Shown here one piece after another: positions 50,232-57,512 of a stretch of DNA of 64,000 nucleotides. This stretch comes from Clostridiales bacterium PH28_bin88 (lineage in GTDB: Bacteria; Bacillota; PH28-bin88). The notes beneath the pieces are model-generated. The model made no database searches, was not told the DNA's origin, and was given only the letters and a program-made list of their open reading frames with translations. The first letter of the stretch is position 1; each line of letters begins with the position of its first letter. The stretch spans positions 1 through 64,000 of the forward strand of contig LAKY01000050.1 of assembly GCA_000987045.1 (NCBI GenBank), written 5' to 3'. Both the position numbers and the translations under genes were made by a program.

Positions 50232-51500
50232 ATGGACGCATTGACCAGCACTTCCTGGATGATCTTGGTACTGGTCTCCATCACTGGGGGGCTGTCAAAG
50301 GGTGTGACTGGTCTGGGATTGCCGCTCTTGGTTATTCCTGTTCTTGCCAACTTTATCGGCTTAAAGACGGCGGTTTTGGTAATGAGCATTCCGGCTACTT
50401 TGACCAATATACTGTTCATCAGCAAGTACCGCCAGGCTTGGCCGGAGTTGAGGCAGTTTTGGCCTTTTGTCCTATCCGGTTTAGTATTTGTGATTATTGG
50501 GGTTGTACTCCTGGCCCACATCCCTCAGAAGGTAGCAGCCTTATTGCTGGGAGCCATCGCTTTGCTTTATTCCGCAATTAGTTTAGCCGGGCGGGAGATC
50601 ACCATTCCTGAGGGAAAAATGAAGGTCGCCGCCCCGCTGGTGGGAGCTCTTGCCGGCCTGTTCCAGGGGATTACCGGTCTTTCGGGACCGATGATTGTAG
50701 CCTACCTCTCCAGCCTCAAAAACATTGATCGCCCTCTTTACTTTGAGGCCCTGGGAGTCATGTTTGTGGTCTTCGGTACAGAGCAAATTTTAGGTTATGC
50801 CGTAAACAGCCTCTACACCGTTACTATACTAAAAATGGGGTTTCTAGCCTCGATCCCCATTTTTGCAGGTTTTTATGTGGGCACAAGGCTGCAGTCGCGT
50901 CTTGATGCCAGGAAGTTCAGGCAGTTGACACTTTTGCTGATACTGGTAAGCGGGATTAACCTGTTGTACAGGAATGCCCCTGCAGCATTTTTGTCTTACC
51001 CCAGTCTCATGGGAGCATCGTCCACCGCCTTCGCACTGCCCTGGGTCACCCTTGCCCTACGACTGGAAGCCGGAAGGGTCTTTGCCCTTGAGGGGTGGAA
51101 AAAGCTTTCCTGCAAGGGACAGGAGACAGAACATCGCCGCAGCTCTCCTGAACGCATTATACCCTTGAGTGGTTTATACGCAGCACTGGAATCGTACGGA
51201 CAATTGGTGGCGGGCCTGATGCTCGTCTTGGGAGTTGCCACTCGGTGGGCGGCTTTCTTCCTGTGCATTTGTACCTTTCTATCGTTTCTGCGGGCCAAGT
51301 GGCATCCCTCGATGACTAAAGAGTTGAAGGAGGCGGGTGGGAATATCTCAACAACTTGGATGAAAGCAGGCCAGATTTCCCTGACTGGCTTCACTGTGAT
51401 GGCGTCACTGGTGTTTCTTGGATCGGGTGCTTTAGCTGTCGATGCTTTTATCAGGCAGGTGATAACCCCGGGGCATTTGTTGTGGTATATCTTTGGATAA
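50232..51500 (+). CDS. TauE/SafE-family exporter fused to a DoxX domain
   Basis: A 422-residue fusion. Residues 1-250 are a TauE/SafE (DUF81) exporter with about eight hydrophobic segments (GGLSKGVTGLGLPLLVIPVL near the start, GLFQGITGLSGPMIVAYLSS near 150). From about 255 to 422 the protein is DoxX-like, ending VFLGSGALAVDAFIRQVI, which aligns with GPGAFALDAFI of the DoxX protein at 32308. TauE/SafE proteins are proposed sulfite or sulfoacetate exporters. The one open frame has no frameshift signs. The ATG at 50232 follows GCGGAGGCGG. A join of a sulfite exporter with a DoxX module suggests coupled handling of sulfite or thiosulfate. Confidence 0.8.
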   Translation: MDALTSTSWMILVLVSITGGLSKGVTGLGLPLLVIPVLANFIGLKTAVLVMSIPATLTNILFISKYRQAWPELRQFWPFVLSGLVFVIIGVVLLAHIPQKVAALLLGAIALLYSAISLAGREITIPEGKMKVAAPLVGALAGLFQGITGLSGPMIVAYLSSLKNIDRPLYFEALGVMFVVFGTEQILGYAVNSLYTVTILKMGFLASIPIFAGFYVGTRLQSRLDARKFRQLTLLLILVSGINLLYRNAPAAFLSYPSLMGASSTAFALPWVTLALRLEAGRVFALEGWKKLSCKGQETEHRRSSPERIIPLSGLYAALESYGQLVAGLMLVLGVATRWAAFFLCICTFLSFLRAKWHPSMTKELKEAGGNISTTWMKAGQISLTGFTVMASLVFLGSGALAVDAFIRQVITPGHLLWYIFG

Positions 51501-51528
51501 AGGCAATGTGTGAGGAGGCCGTTGGAAA

Positions 51529-52971
51529 GTGCAACCAGCCCACGTTACTGGTAATCTTAAATCTGAAGGAATAAAAAAGAAGAGGACCTTTTTCCTTGGT
51601 CTTGGGCTAGCCTTGTTAGCCCTGGTATTGGGAGTAGCCATTCCGGTGCCATCAGGTTGGAGTCCCGCGGAATTCCGTGCTCTTGGTGTTTTGGTCTTTG
51701 CCCTCGTTTTGTGGGCCACCGAGGCACTGGATTCGACTGTAACTGGTTTGGCGGTTCTGGTAGTGCTTCCGGCCCTGCAAGTCATTTCCTACGAAGACAG
51801 CATGTCGGGGATGGGGAGCACCATGATCTGGCGTCTTGTGGGCATTTTCGTCTTCACCGGCGCAGTCCAGAAGTGTGGTTTGGACCGGCGAGTGGCGTAC
51901 CAGGTCCTGCGGCTTGCCCGGGGAAATGTCAAGATCTTTTTCTTTCTGATACTGATGACCTCGTTCCTTTTTATCTTTTTGGTTCCGGCTGCCATGGGCA
52001 GGACTGTGCTCCTGAGCACCATGGTGCTGGGCCTCCTTACGGCTATGAACATTCAGCCTCCCAGTGCCCTGGGCAAATCCATCTTTTTAGCCCTGCCTAT
52101 GGTCTCGCTCATTTCCAGCACAAGCATCATTGTGGGTGCCTCTACGGAAATATATGCTGCGGGGCTTTTCCAGACTATCTTGGGTTTCAAATGGACATAC
52201 ATGTCCTGGCTGATTGCCAACCTGCCCATCGGGCTGATTACCATCATCCTGATGTACCCCATTTTCCTCTGGCTGTTCCCGCCGGAGATGGGGAGTTTTC
52301 CGGGGGGGCAGGGGTTTCTCAAAGAAGCGATCCAGGAGCTGGGGCCGCTGACTGTTGATGAGAAACGGGTGCTGGCTGTCTTCAGCATGCTCCTTGTTCT
52401 TTGGTTGGCGGATGTCTCGGATTTTTTTCCTGCTGAGTTACTGGCCGCTATAGCCCTCCTGGTCCCAGGAATCGGGGTGTTTACCTGGAAAGAAGCCTCC
52501 AAACAGATTAACTGGGGAACTTTAGTCCTTTTCGGTTCAGGGTTAGCCTTGGCTAAAGCCCTCACGGCGACTGGCGTGGTTGACCACCTCAGCCGACTAC
52601 TGCTGCAGGTGGTAGGAGGACTCTCAGCGGTTGGTTTGGCGGCGGTGGTTTTCTTGCTTACCGTAGTGGTTCGTTTGGGTATGAGCAATATGATGGGAGC
52701 GGTTGCCACTTTATTGCCCTTGGTTCTGGCTTTTGCCGGGACAGTGAGGGTGAACCCGGTATGGCTGGGGATGGTTTGTGTAATAGCCTCGGCATCGGGT
52801 TTTTTTTTCCCAGCCCAATCACCGGGAGCCATCTACACATACGCCTATGGGTACTACACCACTAAAGACATGCTGCGGGCGGGAATCTGGATGGTACTGG
52901 TCCTGTTTATTGTGACAACCTTTATTGCTTCTTTTTATTGGCCGCTGGTTGGTATTCCAGTACACGTTTAA
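51529..52971 (+). CDS. DASS/SLC13-family divalent anion:Na+ symporter
   Basis: A 480-residue transporter with about twelve to fourteen membrane segments. It resembles the CitT/SodiT family: FRALGVLVFALVLWATEALD near residue 45, FLVPAAMGRTVLLSTMVLGL near 150, STSIIVGASTEIYAAG near 200 and the final LGMVCVIASASGFFFPAQSP. The GTG follows AGGAGG. DASS proteins carry dicarboxylates, citrate or sulfate. It may import the acid substrate or exchange it for a product. Confidence 0.88.
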   Translation: MQPAHVTGNLKSEGIKKKRTFFLGLGLALLALVLGVAIPVPSGWSPAEFRALGVLVFALVLWATEALDSTVTGLAVLVVLPALQVISYEDSMSGMGSTMIWRLVGIFVFTGAVQKCGLDRRVAYQVLRLARGNVKIFFFLILMTSFLFIFLVPAAMGRTVLLSTMVLGLLTAMNIQPPSALGKSIFLALPMVSLISSTSIIVGASTEIYAAGLFQTILGFKWTYMSWLIANLPIGLITIILMYPIFLWLFPPEMGSFPGGQGFLKEAIQELGPLTVDEKRVLAVFSMLLVLWLADVSDFFPAELLAAIALLVPGIGVFTWKEASKQINWGTLVLFGSGLALAKALTATGVVDHLSRLLLQVVGGLSAVGLAAVVFLLTVVVRLGMSNMMGAVATLLPLVLAFAGTVRVNPVWLGMVCVIASASGFFFPAQSPGAIYTYAYGYYTTKDMLRAGIWMVLVLFIVTTFIASFYWPLVGIPVHV

Positions 52972-53030
52972 AGGTATGAAAAAGAGGTAAACCATACCCG
53001 GCATTACGGCGGAAAATGGAGGTGTCGTCG

Positions 53031-53732
53031 GTGGCTCTAAGCTTGTGGCAGTTGAAAGTAGGGATTGTTTCCCATTCTGCTATCAACTGGCCGATGTATA
53101 TAGCTATTGAAAAAGAATTTTTTGCACGTCAAGGGTTAAAAGTGGAGATGCGGGTTACCGGTTCCCCCATTGAACAGTTGGTGGCAATGAAAAAGGGAGG
53201 CGTATACGACATAGGGCATTCAGCAGCAGACGATATTATCCAAGCCGTTCATGAGGGGTGGGATCTTTGCATGGTGATGGGTCTCAATTCATCCTATTTC
53301 AGCGTGGTGACTAATCCTGATATTTCAAACTACCGGTATTTGAACGGTGTGCATTTCATTCCTGAGTATCAAGGGGAGGTGGCTGTTGTACAACGGGAGT
53401 GGGCTCATACCTACACTGAACCGTTGGTAGGGTATATCAAGGGATATATTTTGGCGACAGACTGGTTATATGATCCAGGCAATCGCCAGGAGGCTGCCGC
53501 TATTTTGTGCAGGTATATTATCTGTTCCCGGGAGGAGGCTGAAATGAATTACCAGTACTACACGGAAAAGAGAATCTTCAACACGAAGGCCAAGGTAAAC
53601 TTTGATGGCTTACACAATCTTCTGAAGGCAATGGTTGAACTTGGTGAAATTCCTGCGGGTCGGCAAACCTTGGAGAACTATGTCGATGAATCTTTTTATC
53701 ATCTGGCTTTAGACCAGCTAGAGGGGAGATAG
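53031..53732 (+). CDS. NMT1-like binding protein with an internal in-frame deletion
   Basis: A 233-residue paralogue of the protein at 49263. The first ~90 residues (LKVGIVSHSAINWPMYIAIE, YDIGHSAADDIIQAV) and the last ~130 (FIPEYQGEVAVVQREW, YIKGYILATDWLYDP) align well with it. A central block of about 75-85 residues, covering the paralogue stretch from FQDLQGKKLAV to about GSNL, is missing. The reading frame remains open and the next gene starts 4 bases after its stop, so it could still be made. The missing part includes most of the second lobe and ligand cleft. The GTG at 53031 follows GGAGGTG. Confidence 0.7.
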   Translation: MALSLWQLKVGIVSHSAINWPMYIAIEKEFFARQGLKVEMRVTGSPIEQLVAMKKGGVYDIGHSAADDIIQAVHEGWDLCMVMGLNSSYFSVVTNPDISNYRYLNGVHFIPEYQGEVAVVQREWAHTYTEPLVGYIKGYILATDWLYDPGNRQEAAAILCRYIICSREEAEMNYQYYTEKRIFNTKAKVNFDGLHNLLKAMVELGEIPAGRQTLENYVDESFYHLALDQLEGR

Positions 53733-53735
53733 GAG

Positions 53736-55568
53736 ATGCTGTATGGATACAGGGGCAAGCTGCTGCAGGTAGACTTAACCGCGGGAAAGTTCTCAACCGT
53801 TGAAGTCCCTGAAGGTTACTTCCGCTCATTTATTGGCGGCAAGGCCCTGGGCGCCAGGCTGTTATTAGACAGGAAGTTGTTCCTGGCGGATCCTCTGGGC
53901 GCGGGTAATGAAGTAATTATTTTAACGGGACCGGTCACCGGCAGCTTTGTTCCCGGCGTAGGCAAGGCCTTGTTGTTTTCCAAGTCTCCTCTGACCGGGG
54001 GTTATCTTGATTCGGCGGTGGGAGGCCGGTTAAGCCACAACATCAAAATGGCGGGATACGATGGTTTGATTATTTCCGGCAGGAGCCCGCAACCGGTTAG
54101 CCTCATAATCGACAATGACATGGTGGAGTTAATACCGGCTGACGATTTGTGGGGGAAGGGCTGTTTCGAGTCGGAGGCCCGCTTGAGGGAGCGCTTCGGC
54201 TGCGACGCGGCTGTTGCCGCTATCGGGCCGGCTGGGGAGAATCTGGTTCGATACGCAATGATCCAGTGTGATTTTTACCACCAGGCTGGGCGCGGAGGTT
54301 TGGGGGCCGTCTTCGGTTCCAAGAACCTTAAAGCCCTGGTGGTTTCGGGGAATACGCCATTACCTCTTTTCGCTCCGGAAGATCTATTCACCAGATGTTT
54401 AAAACTGATTACCGAGAAGAAGAACGACCAAAACATCCTTTTCAGAATAAAGTACGGGACGTTGAGCACCCTTGACGGCAATCAAAAGCTGGGCATCGCG
54501 GTGGTCCGTAATTTCAGGGACGGTGTGGTGGATCGCTATGAGACCGACATGAACCGGGATTATTTCCGACAGCACTTGGTGCTCCGGGACCTGGCCTGTT
54601 TTGGGTGCTCCGTCCCATGCGCGAAGCTTTGCAAGGTCGAACGCGATGGAAAGGAAATCCTCCTGGGTGGGCCGGAATATGAAACCATGTCTTTGCTTGG
54701 AACCAACCTGGAGTTGTCGCCAGAGGATTTAATCTATCTCAATTGGCTGTGCGACGACCTCGGCTTGGATACCATCTCCGCGGGCAACGTTTTAGGTTTC
54801 GTGGCCGAGGCAATGGAAAAGAGCCTCTTAGAGGCTCAAGAGGTAGGGGCGCCCGTGATCTGGGGGGATGTCAACGGATTTGCAAAAGTGCTGGTGGATA
54901 TCGCCTACCAGAGGGGTATTGGCCGAATTCTGGCCAAAGGGGTCAAGAAAGCGGCTGAGTATTGGGGTATCGACCCAGATATGGCCATTCACGTCAAGGG
55001 GATGGAACTCCCCGGCTATGACCCGCGGGGAACTACGGGATACGCGCTGGAGTATGCCGTGGCGGACCGTGGTGGATGCCACCGCAGGGCCAGGCCCCTG
55101 CGGGATGAAATGACTGATGAGGCGCTGCGGTTCGCCTACGAGGGAAAGGCACAGTTGGTTAAAGACATGGAAGATGTAAGGGCATTTCAGCATTCCCTTC
55201 CTGTCTGTGACACCATGCCGCCCAGATTTGGCCTGAAAATCCCGGACTACCTGGAGATGTTACGGATGATTACCGGGCTAGAGATGACCGTCAAAGAGGC
55301 GAAAGCCGTGGGGGAACGAGCCATTAACCTGGCCAGGTGTTTCAATTACGCTTGCGGGATCACTCAAAAGGAGGATACTTTGCCGGGCAGGTTTTTTAAA
55401 GAACCTTTGCCCCGTGGAGCCTCAGCGGGAAAACTTGTCGAGCGGGATCAATTCCAAACGATGCTGAGCGACTACTATCGCGCCAGGGGTTGGACACCCC
55501 AGGGGTCCCCTACCCATGATAAGTTGGTTGAACTAGGTCTAGCGGAAGCGGGTGGTATGCGTGAGTAA
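53736..55568 (+). CDS. tungsten-containing aldehyde:ferredoxin oxidoreductase 2
   Basis: A 610-residue AOR. Conserved parts match AOR 1: YFRSFIGGKALGARLLLDRK, ILTGPVTGSFVPGVGKALLF, AIGPAGENLVRYAMIQ and AGRGGLGAVFGSKNLKALV. Cluster cysteines are CFGCSVPC near residue 289 and VCDTMPPRFG near 490. It is followed by its own Fe-S protein (8-base overlap) and a MoaD-like protein, giving a compact self-contained module. The ATG begins 4 bases after the truncated binding-protein gene. Substrate is unknown, but two AORs in one island imply aldehyde or acid interconversion is central. Confidence 0.95.
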   Translation: MLYGYRGKLLQVDLTAGKFSTVEVPEGYFRSFIGGKALGARLLLDRKLFLADPLGAGNEVIILTGPVTGSFVPGVGKALLFSKSPLTGGYLDSAVGGRLSHNIKMAGYDGLIISGRSPQPVSLIIDNDMVELIPADDLWGKGCFESEARLRERFGCDAAVAAIGPAGENLVRYAMIQCDFYHQAGRGGLGAVFGSKNLKALVVSGNTPLPLFAPEDLFTRCLKLITEKKNDQNILFRIKYGTLSTLDGNQKLGIAVVRNFRDGVVDRYETDMNRDYFRQHLVLRDLACFGCSVPCAKLCKVERDGKEILLGGPEYETMSLLGTNLELSPEDLIYLNWLCDDLGLDTISAGNVLGFVAEAMEKSLLEAQEVGAPVIWGDVNGFAKVLVDIAYQRGIGRILAKGVKKAAEYWGIDPDMAIHVKGMELPGYDPRGTTGYALEYAVADRGGCHRRARPLRDEMTDEALRFAYEGKAQLVKDMEDVRAFQHSLPVCDTMPPRFGLKIPDYLEMLRMITGLEMTVKEAKAVGERAINLARCFNYACGITQKEDTLPGRFFKEPLPRGASAGKLVERDQFQTMLSDYYRARGWTPQGSPTHDKLVELGLAEAGGMRE

Positions 55569-55968
55569 GTCCCTCAAAGCAGATCCCAAAAAATGCAGCC
55601 TATGTAATCTATGCAGCCTGGTTTGCTCCAAAAAACAGGCCGGTATGCCGGACCCCAGCCTGGCGGCAATTCGCGTCTCCCATCAGCTTCCCGCTGCCAT
55701 AAAAGTGCAGGTTGCCTTCTGTTTGCAGTGCAAACAGGGTTATTGTATGGAAAGTTGCCCTCACCAGGCGCTGGTGCGGGACGAACACGGGGTTGTCAGG
55801 TTGGAAAGAGAAAAGTGCTGTTGTACCGGAGTTCGACCTTGTGTGGAGGTATGTAAGTTTAAAGCTATCTATTCTGACCCTTCGTGGCAGTACCCTATTA
55901 AATGCGACCTGTGCCAAGGGTCGCCCCTATGTGTTCAGGTTTGCCCCACGGGCGCTTTGCGGGTGTGA
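55561..55968 (+). CDS. AOR-associated Fe-S electron-transfer protein 2
   Basis: A 135-residue Fe-S protein with about four cluster motifs: CSLCNLCSLVC near residue 12, CLQCKQGYCMESCP near 52, CCCTGVRPCVEVC near 80 and CDLCQGSPLCVQVCP near 113. It is the electron partner of AOR 2. The GTG at 55561 overlaps the AOR stop by 8 bases. An in-frame GTG at 55552 is less likely. Confidence 0.88.
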   Translation: MSKSLKADPKKCSLCNLCSLVCSKKQAGMPDPSLAAIRVSHQLPAAIKVQVAFCLQCKQGYCMESCPHQALVRDEHGVVRLEREKCCCTGVRPCVEVCKFKAIYSDPSWQYPIKCDLCQGSPLCVQVCPTGALRV

Positions 55969-55973
55969 ACGGA

Positions 55974-56243
55974 ATGTGGGTCCAGTTGGAAATGGTCGCG
56001 CCCAGCGGCCTGGAACCGGGGAAAAGGATCAGTGTACTGGAGATGCCGGCAGGAGCTACCATCAGAGACCTACTTCAGGTCGTTGTCCAGCTCTTTGGTG
56101 ACAGAGCAAGAGAGTTGTTGTTGCAACCCGATGGAGTCACGCCGTACGTAACTTTCACCGTGAACGGTTGCCGGGTGTCGTTGGCATATGTGCTCAATCC
56201 CGGGGACACGGTCACTGTGTTCCCTCCCATCGGAGGGGGTTAG
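55974..56243 (+). CDS. MoaD/ThiS-like sulfur-carrier protein of the AOR 2 module
   Basis: An 89-residue beta-grasp protein of the MoaD/ThiS type. It ends VTVFPPIGGG, a C-terminal Gly-Gly that takes the thiocarboxylate sulfur for molybdopterin or tungstopterin synthesis. The ATG at 55974 lies 5 bases after the Fe-S gene stop. MoaD-like genes next to AORs are common and suggest a dedicated cofactor-maturation step. AOR module 1 lacks one. Confidence 0.85.
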   Translation: MWVQLEMVAPSGLEPGKRISVLEMPAGATIRDLLQVVVQLFGDRARELLLQPDGVTPYVTFTVNGCRVSLAYVLNPGDTVTVFPPIGGG

Positions 56244-56304
56244 ATGCCGGGATTGTTGCTTTTTATTCTCCCGGGGTAGCCCATTCCCGAAGGAGACGAT
56301 GGCG

Positions 56305-56391
56305 ATGAACTTCAGAACCAGCAAGCAAACAGACCGTTCAGCCGCAGAACTTTACGCGGTTAAAGCAGATTACGCTCGCTTCAGGCTCTAA
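56305..56391 (+). CDS. possible 28-residue peptide
   Basis: An open frame beginning MNFRTSKQTDRSAAELYAVK has AAGGAG 9 bases upstream and ends in TAA. It could be a real small peptide or the start of a truncated gene. No family is recognised. Together with 56392-56566, where nothing else is seen, it forms a 323-base gap between the AOR module and the decayed repeat. Confidence 0.3.
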   Translation: MNFRTSKQTDRSAAELYAVKADYARFRL

Positions 56392-56566
56392 GGGTAGTAA
56401 ACTGGCACCAGGATTTTTCGAGATACTCATTCCTGGAGAAATGGTCTGGCGGGAGAGAAAAAAGTGCTTGCAACATGGAATTCTCCTGTTGGCTTCAACC
56501 TACCACGAATTGTGGCGTTTAGGAGTTGATCTAGGTGTTTCTTGGCCGTCCGTGAAGTAAAGGAGC

Positions 56567-57114
56567 CTATCCTTTGGCGGTGAGCCCTTTTTGCACTGCA
56601 CGGCCCTTCCACCAGTGAAGGAAGGAACTCATGATCAACCCGAACAGGGTGCCGGCCAGGAAGCCAATCAAAATCTTCAGGTACACCCCGCTCTTGCTGT
56701 TGAAAAGGGCGGCCTGCTGCTGCAGCCAGCTGATTTCTTTCCGGGCCGACTGCAGTTCGGCATCTTTTTGGGCCAACTTTTCCTCAAAGGAGGAGGTCAA
56801 GGCATTCACCTTGTCAACCTCTTTTTGCAGGCGCTCTTCATAGGAGTCGCTCAGTTTTTTGACCCGCTCGTCCCCGTCTTCTACCCGGCTCATCAGGTAC
56901 TCGAACTGCTTGTTGATAATCATCAGGGCCATCTGCATCTCGCCCAGGTTTTCCCATGGGTTCCGGTTTTCTGCCTTTGCTTCGGTGGGCTTAGCTGGCG
57001 CCACAGCTTGGGCGGCTGACGCTTCGGGCGCCCTTGGCGCGGGCTCTTCGGCCAGGACCACTGCCGGAAAAACCAGTATTGAGATAAATACTAAGACCAG
57101 GAGCCTTTTTAATG
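56567..57114 (-). pseudogene. decayed second copy of the coiled-coil membrane protein gene
   Basis: The mature part (residues from VLAEEPAPRAPEA to the C-terminal HWWKGRAVQKGLTAKG) is about 85-90% like the protein at 1130-1675. The signal-peptide region is damaged: where the intact copy reads CATGG on the plus strand at its start codon, this copy reads AATGG (ATG changed to ATT on the coding strand), and one extra T lies in the adjacent T run, shifting the frame. Only a GTG at codon position VLAEE could start an in-frame product, and that lacks the signal peptide. It therefore looks non-functional as an exported protein. Confidence 0.75.
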
Positions 57115-57156
57115 GTAATCACCCTCCCTTGTGCTTGGAAGATACGGTACTTTTCG

Positions 57157-57410
57157 GAGCGGCCGCCCTGGTGGCTACCAGGCTGGTCCCCACGGTGAGG
57201 GAATACCTGATCGGGTCCCACCTCTCGGAGGAGCCCGGGCACAGGGTGATGCTGGAAACCATCGGTCTCAAGCCCATGCTCCACATGTGCATGCGCCTGG
57301 GAGAGGGGACCGGGGCGGCGCTGGCCATGAACCTGGTGGACGCCGCCATCAAAATCCTCAATGAAATGGCCACCTTCGCCGGCGCCGGCGTATCCGGCGC
57401 CATTGACTGA
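57157..57410 (+). pseudogene. cobT: 3' fragment of cobT
   Basis: The last ~84 codons of cobT, starting GAAALVATRLVPTVREYLIG-like text, then SHLSEEPGHRVMLETIGLKP and EGTGAALAMNLVDAAIKILN, are intact and very similar to residues ~275-357 of the gene at 2849. No start codon, riboswitch or 5' part is present. The break lies near 57157, directly after sequence shared with the region upstream of the coiled-coil gene. A deletion thus fused these two parts. Confidence 0.9.
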
Positions 57411-57427
57411 ATTGACATCACTATCTA

Positions 57428-57466
57428 TAACAGCCTTTCCCTCCCGGGGAGAGGCCGTTATTTTTC
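57428..57466 (+). terminator. terminator between cobT fragment and uvrB
   Basis: An imperfect 12-bp stem (AACAGCCTTTCC / GGAGAGGCCGTT) is followed by ATTTTT. It differs from the terminator after the intact cobT. Confidence 0.65.
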
Positions 57467-57479
57467 CCTCTCATTGTGG

Positions 57480-57485
57480 TATAAT
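57480..57485 (+). promoter_or_regulatory. candidate -10 box of uvrB
   Basis: A perfect TATAAT lies 28 bases before the uvrB start. A weak TTATTT at about 57458 could be the -35. No LexA-type box was recognised. Confidence 0.45.
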
Positions 57486-57512
57486 GGCAGGGGAAAGAAA
57501 GGGTGACCCATC

